Below are positions 15,201 to 37,820 of a DNA stretch of 64,000 nt, piece by piece; position 1 is the stretch's first letter; the number at the start of each line of letters is the position of its first letter. The stretch comes from Archilochus colubris (Eukaryota; Chordata; Aves; Apodiformes; Trochilidae): assembly GCA_023079485.1 (NCBI GenBank), contig CM041089.1, forward strand, positions 12,167,001-12,231,000, in the 5' to 3' direction. A model generated the notes under the pieces. It saw only the letters and a list, made by a program, of their open reading frames with translations, was not told the origin of the DNA and made no database searches. The position numbers and the translations under genes were made by a program.

Positions 15201-15590
15201 AGAGAGCAGAAGACAGCAACCAGGTGAGGCTGCATTATTTACTCCTCAGCTACATTAAGAAAAGACACACACAGACTAACAGGATCCTTTGTCCTCACTA
15301 CCACTTCTTCCCAAAGTGTTTCCCCCTGTGAGTTAGCATCTGCACACCCAAAAAGAGCAACAGGAATCCTCTGGGCTAATCAGGAAATAAACCAAAATCA
15401 TTACTTGAATTTTAAACAAACAAACAAAACCCCAGAGCAAAACACACACAACCCCCTCCTGTCCCAGACATCACAAACTCACCTTCAGCCGACTGGAATC
15501 CAGCCTGAGTGCAGAAAGCAATGGATCCAAACATTCAAACTCTGCCAACACGTGGTTGTAAGTGTCTGGAATTACTGGCACAGAGGCCAT
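152..15590 (-). CDS. HPS5: HPS5, BLOC-2 complex subunit (20 coding exons, 3' end outside window)
   Basis: HPS5 is a subunit of BLOC-2, which with HPS3 and HPS6 directs endosomal cargo to melanosomes and other lysosome-related organelles. The coding join, in transcript order, is 15590-15483, 15092-14982, 14167-14103, 13504-13312, 11892-11759, 11163-10948, 10620-10549, 10318-10230, 9413-9235, 9018-8860, 7819-7660, 6157-6034, 5001-4855, 4107-4033, 3540-2933, 2116-1993, 1797-1642, 1150-1031, 708-595 and 258-152. This is 3061 nt, or 1020 codons plus one base, all in phase. Human HPS5 has 1129 residues, so about 110 C-terminal residues are missing off the left edge. The N-terminal third matches the predicted WD40-like propeller, the middle is a serine-rich acidic linker, and the C-terminal part is helical. 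The start is the ATG whose product begins [19 protein letters not shown], close to the human N-terminus. One intron uses a GC donor. The introns hold nothing I recognise except a possible CR1 remnant near 11.5 kb. Confidence 0.96.
595..708 (-). CDS. HPS5: HPS5 coding exon 19 (residues 947-985)
   Basis: The exon encodes [19 protein letters not shown] and then [18 protein letters not shown]. The acceptor is TTCTAG and the donor GG|GTAAGA. Confidence 0.94.
1031..1150 (-). CDS. HPS5: HPS5 coding exon 18 (residues 907-947)
   Basis: The exon encodes [19 protein letters not shown] and then LAVSHDAPQ. The acceptor is TCTCTAG and the donor CAG|GTAAAG. Confidence 0.93.
1642..1797 (-). CDS. HPS5: HPS5 coding exon 17 (residues 855-907)
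   Basis: The exon encodes [19 protein letters not shown] and then [18 protein letters not shown], part of the conserved helical C-terminal region. The acceptor is CTCCAG and the donor AG|GTAATA. Confidence 0.95.
1993..2116 (-). CDS. HPS5: HPS5 coding exon 16 (residues 814-855)
   Basis: The exon encodes [19 protein letters not shown] and then [12 protein letters not shown]. It is fairly divergent from human but has the conserved SPLL motif. The acceptor is TTTCAG. The donor AG|GTTTGT is weaker than consensus. Confidence 0.9.
2933..3540 (-). CDS. HPS5: HPS5 coding exon 15 (residues 611-814), largest exon
   Basis: This 608-bp exon starts [19 protein letters not shown] and ends [11 protein letters not shown]. 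The ends are well conserved and the central 80 to 100 residues are divergent and acidic, as in human. The acceptor is TTACAG and the donor AAAG|GTAAAT. Confidence 0.95.
4033..4107 (-). CDS. HPS5: HPS5 coding exon 14 (residues 586-611)
   Basis: This 75-bp exon encodes [18 protein letters not shown] and then AATAEA. The ATAEA motif matches human. The acceptor is TTTTAG and the donor AT|GTAAGG. Confidence 0.92.
4855..5001 (-). CDS. HPS5: HPS5 coding exon 13 (residues 537-586)
   Basis: The exon encodes [19 protein letters not shown] followed by a poorly conserved acidic stretch ending SPQEEK. The acceptor is CTCCTAG and the donor GA|GTGAGT. Confidence 0.92.
6034..6157 (-). CDS. HPS5: HPS5 coding exon 12 (residues 496-537)
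   Basis: The exon encodes [20 protein letters not shown] and then [15 protein letters not shown]. The acceptor is TTGTTAG and the donor AG|GTAAAA. Confidence 0.95.
6716..6735. repeat. Poly(A) tract of 20 A in HPS5 intron
   Basis: An uninterrupted run of A in the intron between HPS5 coding exons 11 and 12. I see no recognisable element upstream of it. Confidence 0.8.
7660..7819 (-). CDS. HPS5: HPS5 coding exon 11 (residues 443-496)
   Basis: The exon encodes [18 protein letters not shown], then [19 protein letters not shown]. It continues the basic-serine then acidic-serine linker. The donor is G|GTAATA. From my memory of human HPS5, about eight residues near its end are absent here. Confidence 0.94.
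8860..9018 (-). CDS. HPS5: HPS5 coding exon 10 (residues 390-442)
   Basis: The exon encodes [18 protein letters not shown] and ends in [11 protein letters not shown], the start of a serine-rich linker. The acceptor is TTTTAG and the donor CAT|GTAAGT, phase 0. Confidence 0.95.
9235..9413 (-). CDS. HPS5: HPS5 coding exon 9 (residues 330-389)
   Basis: The exon encodes [20 protein letters not shown] through FQNSVISCR. It closes the propeller-like part and leads into helical sequence. It ends at AGA|GTAAGT in phase 0. Confidence 0.95.
10230..10318 (-). CDS. HPS5: HPS5 coding exon 8 (residues 300-330)
   Basis: The exon encodes [15 protein letters not shown] through VLLWSEVK, close to the human sequence. 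The acceptor is TTGCAG and the donor G|GTAAAC. Confidence 0.94.
10549..10620 (-). CDS. HPS5: HPS5 coding exon 7 (residues 276-300)
   Basis: This 72-bp exon encodes [17 protein letters not shown] and then PKLLYL. It is flanked by a TTACAG acceptor and an AC|GTGAGT donor. The sequence is less conserved than its neighbours, but both phases fit. Confidence 0.92.
10948..11163 (-). CDS. HPS5: HPS5 coding exon 6 (residues 204-276)
   Basis: The exon encodes [19 protein letters not shown] through PPLPVVTL, with the conserved [19 protein letters not shown] stretch. The acceptor is CACTAG and the donor CAG|GTAGAA. Confidence 0.95.
11500..11610 (+). mobile_element. Degraded CR1-like LINE reverse-transcriptase remnant in HPS5 intron
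   Basis: Translated with tolerance for stops, the stretch resembles the CR1 reverse-transcriptase motif QHGFTKGKSC...VDVVYLDFSKAF: it shows SQHGLTKGK and, further on, AVDVVNLDK. It has several stops and is an old fragment lying antisense to HPS5. I recognised the motif by eye only. Confidence 0.4.
11759..11892 (-). CDS. HPS5: HPS5 coding exon 5 (residues 160-204), GC splice donor
   Basis: The exon encodes [17 protein letters not shown] through SYLCDTE plus two bases of Arg204. Joining in phase to the next exon requires the cut GAGAG|GCAAGT, a consensus-type GC donor at 11758-11757. No GT in the neighbourhood keeps the frame. Confidence 0.93.
13312..13504 (-). CDS. HPS5: HPS5 coding exon 4 (residues 95-159)
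   Basis: The exon encodes [18 protein letters not shown] through NTSKQGK and is strongly conserved with human HPS5. It ends at AAG|GTAAAA in phase 0. Confidence 0.96.
14103..14167 (-). CDS. HPS5: HPS5 coding exon 3 (residues 74-95)
   Basis: This short 65-bp exon encodes [21 protein letters not shown] plus two bases of Ser95. The acceptor is GTCCAG and the donor AG|GTGAGT. Confidence 0.95.
14982..15092 (-). CDS. HPS5: HPS5 coding exon 2 (residues 37-73)
   Basis: The exon opens with [19 protein letters not shown], the first blade of the propeller-like domain. It is flanked by a TTCAG acceptor and an AAG|GTAAGG donor and is phase 0 at both ends. Confidence 0.96.
15483..15590 (-). CDS. HPS5: HPS5 coding exon 1 (residues 1-36)
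   Basis: The exon encodes the N-terminus and ends at AAG|GTGAGT in phase 0. The 5' UTR part of the exon probably runs up to 15643, where a CAG acceptor is visible. This implies at least one upstream non-coding exon in the CpG island. Confidence 0.95.
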
Positions 15591-17007
15591 TGAGGTGTGA
15601 GATTAATTCATGGGTGCATTACAGATTCATCTTTTAGCTGTACCTGCCAAAAATAAAGCAAGTTCTTAATTAGTTCACTTTTTAGTACAACATCCATTTT
15701 CCTGTGTTTAAAGGCACAGTCTTCCTGTACAAACTCAGGCAGCATCAGGTTTCAGTTTGCTGAAACAGCTCAAGGGCTGCTTCCCTGACAAGAAGTCTTC
15801 ACTGAAGGTTATTTCAGAAAACTTAACCCATCAGTTACCAACCTTCAAAATATTAGATAGTAGCTCTAAGATATATTTCCATACACCAGTAAAACAAGTT
15901 CTAGTCCAGCTATGGAAAAAGCCTTGTTTGATGGTCAAATGCACTTCTCCCCACAACAAATACCTTTGATTGTTGACTGATTCTCTCAAGGAAAACCTTT
16001 AGCATTGGTTGGCATTTTATACCTACACCATTTTACCCCCAAAAAAACTAAATCTGAGCATTATCCTCTACTGCTACCCAATTTAGTACTATCTGCTTCT
16101 GTGCATTTTTAACACAGCTAAAGATGTCCATACATGTGCTACATACATGTGCTACATTGTGTCAAACATGTACAAACTGTCCTTCCCACAGTGCCTCCTT
16201 TCCAGCATCCAAGACAGACAACACGGAGTGAAAAGCTGCAATAGCTAATACCCCCCTGGCAGAAATACTGAGAAATACCGCCGGGTGAAACCTTACATTT
16301 CCTTTCAGGAACAGGGAATGTTTGCTTCTCACGATGCAATAAAAAGGGGAGATGCACATTTAGCTGGAGAGACTGAGAATTACTCCTTCAGAACCCTCAC
16401 AAACGTCTTTAAAAGCCTCGGATGTCCGGGTGTGAGAAGGACTCCACCCCAGCGATCAGCACTGTTCCGTTCGGTCCGGAAAGCCCCCTCGGGCCCGTGT
16501 CACCCCCTGCCCTAAGGAAAGCCGCAGGTAACCCCGCACAGACAACACCTGCCCGGGATTTCCGAATCCTCGGAACCCCGCTCCTGACCTCCCCCCGCAC
16601 CGCGGGTGCCCGCACAGCCTCAGCGGGAGGGAAGGGCCGCAAACCCACCTCGGGTTCCCTCATTCACGGAGCAGAGCGCGGCCCCCCAGGAGCTCCCCAG
16701 AACCCCCCAACTGCGGAGGCAGCAGCCCGGAGCGCGGCCGGGCGGGGCAGAACCACCGAGCCCCGGCCGGACCGGGGGCAGGGAACGAGCGCTCCTGCGG
16801 GGCTCACACCGGGGCTGCGCTTCCCCACGCCGCCCGCGGGCAGTGCCCGCACCCACGCCCCGACAGCGACGGACGCGAGGGCCGAGAAGCTGCGGCTCCC
16901 GGGCACCGGGACACGGGGGCGGCAGCGACCGGGCCCAACCCTCCTCCTCGCCCTCAGGGCCCGCGAGCAGCACGCACCGACAGCCCCGGCGGCGTCTCCG
17001 CAGCAGG

Positions 17008-17010
<3 letters not shown>

Positions 17011-17073
<63 letters not shown>

Positions 17074-17118
17074 CCTGGTCCTGGTCCTGGTCCCGGTCCC
17101 GGTGTCGGTCCCGGTTCC
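17011..17118. repeat. (GGTTCT)n hexanucleotide array with decaying edge
   Basis: Ten perfect GGTTCT units run from 17011 to 17070. Then come three GGTCCT units and five further variants (GGTCCC, GGTCCC, GGTGTC, GGTCCC, GGTTCC), about 18 units in all. The pure core and degenerate right side suggest recent expansion at the left. The array lies inside the CpG island, about 30 bp left of the first CACGTG motif. Confidence 0.97.
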
Positions 17119-17151
17119 CGAACCCGCGCTCTCCGCCCCCGCAGTGCCCGG

Positions 17152-17690
17152 CACGTGACACGCGCCAAGGGGCGGGGCGAGGGCGCGCGGCCTCCCCGTG
17201 CTGCGTCACGGCGGGCGCGCCCAGCGCGCGAGGAAGCTGCGTCACGCGCGACCGCCTGCCCCGGGCACGTGACGCTGCTGACGCGCGGCGCCCCCGCCCT
17301 CCCGCCGCGAGCCGGTGCCCAGGGGAGGCCCCGCCCCCGCAGCGCCGCCACCGAGCAGGGAGCGGAGGGGCCGCGCCGCCCGGAGCATGGCGGGGGAGGA
17401 GCGGGAACCGCGTCCCTCGGGGCCGGGTGATGGCGGGGAGACGGGAAGGGGGCCGGGCGGGGCGGGGCCGGGGGTGCGGCGGCGGCGGCGGCCTCGCTGT
17501 TTCACCGTCCCGGCGCTCCCCCCCCCACCCCCCCCCGCCCGCCGCTGTCATGGCGACCGGGGAGAGGCCGTCACGTGAGCCGGGACGGGGCGGGGGGAGC
17601 CGTCCCGCCCCACGTGACAGCGGGGCGCGCTCCCCTGTCACGTGAGGCGGGCTCCTTCCCCCGCCCCCCGCGCCGAGTTCCGGTCACGTG
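17152..17690. promoter_or_regulatory. Cluster of six CACGTG E-boxes, CLEAR-like
   Basis: CACGTG occurs at 17152, 17266, 17572, 17611, 17639 and 17685 (first base of each). Four of the six decamers match GTCACGTGAC at 9 of 10 positions: GGCACGTGAC twice and GTCACGTGAG twice. The other two, CCCACGTGAC and GTCACGTGCC, match at 8. This is the binding motif of TFEB, TFE3 and MITF and also of USF. Binding is inferred. Confidence 0.75.
17435..17474 (+). other. Potential G-quadruplex
   Basis: Seven runs of three to five G lie within 40 bp, separated by one to four bases, on the plus strand of the bidirectional promoter. The pattern fits canonical quadruplex rules. Whether it folds is unknown. Confidence 0.6.
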
Positions 17691-17833
17691 CCCGCCCCCT
17701 GCCCGCCCCATGGCCCCGGCGGCAGCGGCGGCGGCGGCGCGACCCCCGTAGCCTCCGCTCCCGCCCCGGGCCCCTCCCGCCCGGCACCGGCCCCCGCGCC
17801 GGCCCGGAGCGCGTCCCCGCCACCGCCCGCACG
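17691..17833 (+). other. GTF2H1: Candidate non-coding first exon of GTF2H1 (3' boundary only)
   Basis: The strong donor ACG|GTAAGG at 17834 is the best plus-strand donor in the island and is followed by about 3.95 kb of intron before the first coding exon. The transcription start cannot be placed; the left edge given is nominal. Confidence 0.5.
17710..17751 (+). CDS. Candidate 13-codon upstream ORF in GTF2H1 first exon
   Basis: ATG at 17710 opens a frame encoding MAPAAAAAAARPP and ends at TAG 17749-17751. The likely exon donor follows at 17833. The ATG has G at +4 but C at -3, a middling Kozak context. If transcription starts upstream of 17710, this is a short uORF ahead of the main start in the next exon. 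I see no homology support. Confidence 0.3.
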   Translation: MAPAAAAAAARPP

Positions 17834-19769
17834 GTAAGGAGCGCGCCGGCGCGGGGAACGGGGAGGCGGCGGCGCCGGGCGCTTTGCGAGCCGTGTGAGC
17901 GAGGCACAGCGGGGCCCGATTCGCCTCCCGGGACGGCGGCTGCCGGGGAGCAGCAGCTGCGGAGGGCCCGGCGGGGCGGGCTGCGGCCTTTGGCCTCCCG
18001 CTCCTTCTCCCTGTCCCCTGGCAGGCGCGGTGCCGGCGGCCGTTTATCGGCGCTGGCCTGGCGGGGCCGGGGCTGCCGTGAGGGAAGGGACCGGGAGAGG
18101 CGGCGGAGCCCCCCGGGGTGCGGGCGGGGCGGGGTGGGGGCGGTGCGGGAAGGCGGCAGCGCTGCGCCGGCGGGATCGCGGCGGGGGCTTCACCCCAGCG
18201 CTCGGTCGCGGGTGCGAGCGGCAGACAAAGAGGTGCCCTGGCACCGCCTCCCGCTGCCGGGCACCCGGACCTACCGTGCCGGGGCCGTGCGGGGTGCCCG
18301 CGGTTCCGTTGGGCCGCGGGCAGAAGCGCTGCACGGAGCGTGGGTGCTGCGGTGGCGGGGGAGGCCCCGGGGCTCAGGGTGGGTGCCTGCAGCTCTGCCG
18401 GGCTCGCCCGTGTCCGGGACAGATGGCACCGCACAACCCCCGGCTCTGCGGAGCTGTTCCCGCTGACAGAGCCGCTCCTGCCCCTCGGGGGTGCTGCCGC
18501 TCCCGGAACCACTCGGGGGTCCCTGGGCTGTGTGACCGAACCGGTGGGGCCCTGCAGCCTGGACCATCAGTGCAGACACTGCAGGGAGTGGAAATCCAGC
18601 AGCAGGGCCTGGCCCAGGTCTGTCAGAGCTCCCCTGCCAGCCCTGGCCACATCACGAGTATCAAAATGCATCAAGGTTGCTTTTTATTCCTGCTCAGAAC
18701 TCGGCAAAACCACAGGGGAAGAGCCAGGAGGGAAATGTCAGCAATGGAGCGTTCAGAGCAATGCTGTGAGGAGCAGGGAGGGTCCTGGTTCTGACAGTGC
18801 TGAGGAGGAGTCACTGCAGCATAGGAAGGAGGGCTGGTGGGATTCCATGGTGCTTCCAGAAGCTGCATTCAGTGCCACAGAGCGAGGAGGGGAGGGTTTG
18901 TGCACCACAACTGAAGGTTTCTGATAGACCTTGCCAGTTGTAAACTGCACATGGAATTACCATGAAATTACCATCCTCAGGACAGGCCTGAGGAGCAGTC
19001 ATGTCCATGGGTTAGGTCTGCTGAGGTCCAAGTGGTTTTCAGAACCATCACTTCAAAAGCTCTGCTGGAAATTAAAAAAAAAAAATAAATGTCTGACCTT
19101 CCTGTTCTGGAAGCTACGTGAACCACAGATAGGTCTGTCTGCCAAAATTTGCAGCTGAAGAACTCCAGTGCTGCTTCTTTTTAGCAGAAGATGAAAATGA
19201 TCACTTAAAGCTCTGTGCTTGTTGCAGCTCTTGCCCCTTTGAGCAGCAGTGTCATCATCTGCAGTGCTGATTCCTGGAAACTTCAGTTGTTAAATATAGA
19301 GGCTGTGAGATCTATGATGAATAGATCATTGATGGCTCTCACTCCTCTGCACAGTAAGCTTTAAGTGTCCAAAAAGGAACGAAAATGTTGCCTGTGTGTG
19401 CTTACTGAGGCTGTAGCCTTCCCTCTGCAGTCCATAGATCATCCTCATGCTTTTCCATCACCCAGGTGAGATTTCTAATTTAGAATTTTTGCTGTACTTC
19501 TACAAGAAGCCATCTCGTTTTCATTAGTGAAAGATGGCAACTTTCCTAAACCCTGCATATTAATATTATTTTTTATTCTTTCTGATGTACTGTTCAAAAG
19601 ACAGCTCTGGGTTTTCTCCATTTTGGGTAATGCTTACTGTGCTTGTGAGTTGTATCTTCCCACTGCCACTGCAAATCACTGCATGAGCAAGGGAGCACAG
19701 CAGTGACAAAAATCAGAACAGCAGTGAGCTGGTGTGCTTACCCACCCAGGAGGCAGAATGAGCCTCTTG

Positions 19770-20008
19770 TGGAAATGGCTTTAAAAAGGAGAGTTTTAGG
19801 TTAGACATCAGGAAGAGATTCAGTAGCATGAGGGGGGTGACACACAGGGTGCCCAGGGAAGCTGTGGCTGCCCCATCCCTGGAATTGTTCCAGGTCAGGC
19901 TGGATGGGGTTGGAGCAGCCTGGGCTGGGGGAGGTGTCCCTGCCCATGCAGGGGTTGGCACTGGATGAGCTTTAAGGCCCCTCCAGCCCAAACCATTTTA
20001 TGGTTCTG
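19770..20008 (+). mobile_element. CR1 LINE 3'-end fragment in GTF2H1 intron 1
   Basis: The stretch follows the avian CR1 3' terminus: a TTAGACATCAGGAAG-type segment, GGAAGCTGTGGCTGCCCCAT, then GGTTGGCACTGGATGAGC and CCAAACCATTTTATG. It is a 5'-truncated copy in the sense orientation, as is usual for CR1. Confidence 0.9.
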
Positions 20009-20734
20009 AGGTTCCGTGCCCAGTGACAGAGCACTCTGCAAGGTGCTGTGCTTGCAGCACCCTGGTTGTAAAGACAACGTTGCAAGCTGCTGAGCTGCTG
20101 ATCCTTTTTTTTCCATGGTTGAATGACTGGCTGTAGGTGGGTGAAATAGCATGGCAGAGCAGCAAAGCAGCTTGCATCAGAATGAGTCTGACTATAGAAA
20201 TGTTTTCCTTTTCCTTGCAATGTATGGAGGTTTCCAGTCTGCACCAGTCTGTGACCAGCTGCCTCTTTCCAGTAAGGATAAGGTGCTGCTGAGAGACTGC
20301 AGATCTGCAACAGGAAACACTACATGAAATAATGGTGCAGATGGGACTGAAAGAGAATAAGGCTGCTGGGGAGACTGTAATGGATTGTGCTAGGAAACAG
20401 TCCTGAAATTGTGCCATGGAGCTTTCTTTGAGGGAAGTATCAGCAGTGCTGCACAGAATGTGGCACAGGGAGTTCTAGTGCCTGCTGCAGGCACTGATAG
20501 GGGTGCTGATAGGGAACCCCACCTTCAGCTCAGCATCACTGGAGTCCCTGGCAAAGCTCTGGGTGACTGAAATGATGAAGGAATGAAACTTAAGTGCAGA
20601 GCCCTTTTGCTGTTAAGTCTTTCCCTTTAGTGTTTTACTTAAATAATTTCTGACATGGGCTTGTGAGACTTGCTGAAGAGAATGCTGTGCTGCTGTCCAC
20701 GTTGTCAGAGTAAAATACCCTATCTTACTCCTGG

Positions 20735-20770
20735 GTTTTTTTGGTTGGTTGGTTTTGTTTGTTGGTTTTA
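20735..20770. repeat. Short GGTT/GTTT-rich simple repeat
   Basis: Imperfect GGTT and GTTT units within GTF2H1 intron 1. Confidence 0.6.
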
Positions 20771-21782
20771 AAGTATGTGAATTTAAAAGCTTAGAATTAC
20801 CAGTTTGTGATACCTATTTATTGTGCATTAGGTGATGCAGGTGGTTGTTTGAAGTTTGGTGCCAGCCCCAGCAAATATGACACAATATTAAAAATATGAC
20901 ATGAAATGCATATCAACATTTGGAAATACTGTTCTGCATAGCAATAGCAAAGCTCATGGTTTACAAAAATACAACAGTTGCACACAACAAACATTTACAG
21001 TGAGTGTACCAAAGATGGATTTTTTTATAGGTGTATGATATGTTTATGGAATGTAACTGTAATTGTGGTTTCCTTAATCTTTGGAGAAATTTAAGGCTGT
21101 AGGGTGAGCCTGTAGAGAGGAATGACAGTGAATGCTGGGGAGAAGAATGCAGCAAACATCTGAAGGTTGTTGATACAAGACTGGTGACAAAATTGCCAGT
21201 GTTTTGAAGCAAGTACAACATTAGTCCTTCAGACTTTGGAGGAGAGGAATAGGAAACTGGCCAGCTGGAATTCAAGTGTACAAAACAGTGTTTAAGGCTT
21301 GGGCAAAAACCAGCACAATAAGAACAGGAGTATAACTGAGCTACCTTATCTTTAGAACTGGAAAACCATGATTTTTGACATACCTTATATCTTGCTCTTT
21401 TCTGAAATGACTTAGCATCTGCCATTCACACTGAAGAAGGGAATTGCTGCCAAGTGCCAGAGGAGATCTGGAATTGATCCCCTTGCTGAGCTTCAGTTCT
21501 CTTCTGAACTTGAAAAGCCAGTAAAAGAACATTAAAAGAGAAAAAATCTGGTTGCATCTCTTTGTAGCAGAAGCAGGATCAGCAATATAATTTGATTATT
21601 TAGGTAGCTCACTGTTTTGTTTAACTAAATGTGCTGGTGCACAGACAGAGAGGAGCATCTGTGATGGTTAAAATATTAAGTAAGCATGAACAAGTAAACA
21701 CAGGTTGCTGTACTTGGATACAGTAGTGAAAGAGACACAGCAAAAAAGGTTGCACTGATCAGCTCAACTCTGTTTTTTATAG

Positions 21783-37020
<15,238 letters not shown>

Positions 37021-37820
37021 GGCTGCGAGCTGTACAGGTGTGAGAGCAAAGTCTGCCATAGGGTAGGAGAACAACCTAGCATACCTGCAGATCTTAGAGT
37101 TGTTGCAGGAAGACCTGCAAGCTGTGGACTTCCAGAAATGATGCTAACTGAACTTGCACATTTTTTGAAAAAGAACTGAGATTAAACTTGAAAACTAGGG
37201 AGAAAAACAAGGAAGAACCAAAACGGAAGAGCTGAGGCGCAAGACTATTTAAAAGACACTGTTTACTGCAGTTACTCAGGAGCTGCTTTTGATTTGCATA
37301 AAGAGGCTGCTTTCAGAAATAAAAAAATTAAAGAGGGTGTATTAATAAAATCTGTTTTTCTGTCTAATTTTTTTTAAAGAAGTGTATGGCACAGGGTAGA
37401 AGTCAAAAGTTTTTCTTCACTGGATTCTGGCATTTTACGGAATTCTGTTTGTACTTTCTGCAACAGTTTAACAATGACATTTTAAAATATAGATGAGACC
37501 ATTTTTGCTTCAAACATCTGGGAGTGTAGCTGTCAGAGGACAAGCTTCTGCCATGTTTCTCCATCAATTGGAAGCAAGAGACATTGCACTGAAAGCTGTT
37601 TGTGGTCTGGGGTCCCTAAAGGCACATGGGGCAACCTTTTGCCTGAAGTCTTGGATTTTTATGCAAAATTTTTTCAGCCATCAGTTTTGCATGGTTTTCT
37701 TTGAGTGCAAATGTGTGCTACTGCAGGTGGTGTAGTTTTTTTTTTAAGGTGGGATTTGTTCTGAGGAGAGAATGCATTTTTAAAAATTAAGTTAAATAAA
37801 GTTTCTTACAAAATAAGTCA
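37021..37820 (+). other. GTF2H1: GTF2H1 3' UTR with candidate poly(A) signals
   Basis: AATAAA occurs at 37318, 37344 and 37795 after the stop codon. Further signals at 38808 and 39666 could serve longer forms. I cannot tell which ends are used. The sequence is AT-rich with no credible open frame. Confidence 0.6.

Larger units (their letters stand above)
16430..18560. promoter_or_regulatory. CpG island, bidirectional HPS5/GTF2H1 promoter
   Basis: Base composition becomes very GC- and CpG-rich here, between two genes transcribed away from each other (HPS5 leftward, GTF2H1 rightward). GC boxes (GGGGCGGGG), CACGTG motifs and a candidate GTF2H1 first-exon donor at 17833 lie inside. The HPS5 non-coding first exon is probably here too. 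Plausible minus-strand donors exist near 16650 and 16810, but I cannot choose between them. The long open frames on both strands reflect the lack of AT-rich stop codons and are not genes. Confidence 0.85.

Noticed and set aside
17011..17118. Telomere-like repeat
   Set aside because: The unit is GGTTCT, not TTAGGG. It does not match the vertebrate telomere motif in either strand.
16422..17645. Long open frames (up to 407 codons) on both strands across the CpG island
   Set aside because: GC-rich sequence lacks stop codons by composition. Frames overlap on both strands, are rich in Arg, Pro, Gly and Ala, and the repeat part merely translates the GGTTCT array. No domain or homology is visible.
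17642..18924. Further 270-310 codon frames right of the promoter
   Set aside because: Same compositional effect. They span the likely GTF2H1 first donor and intron.
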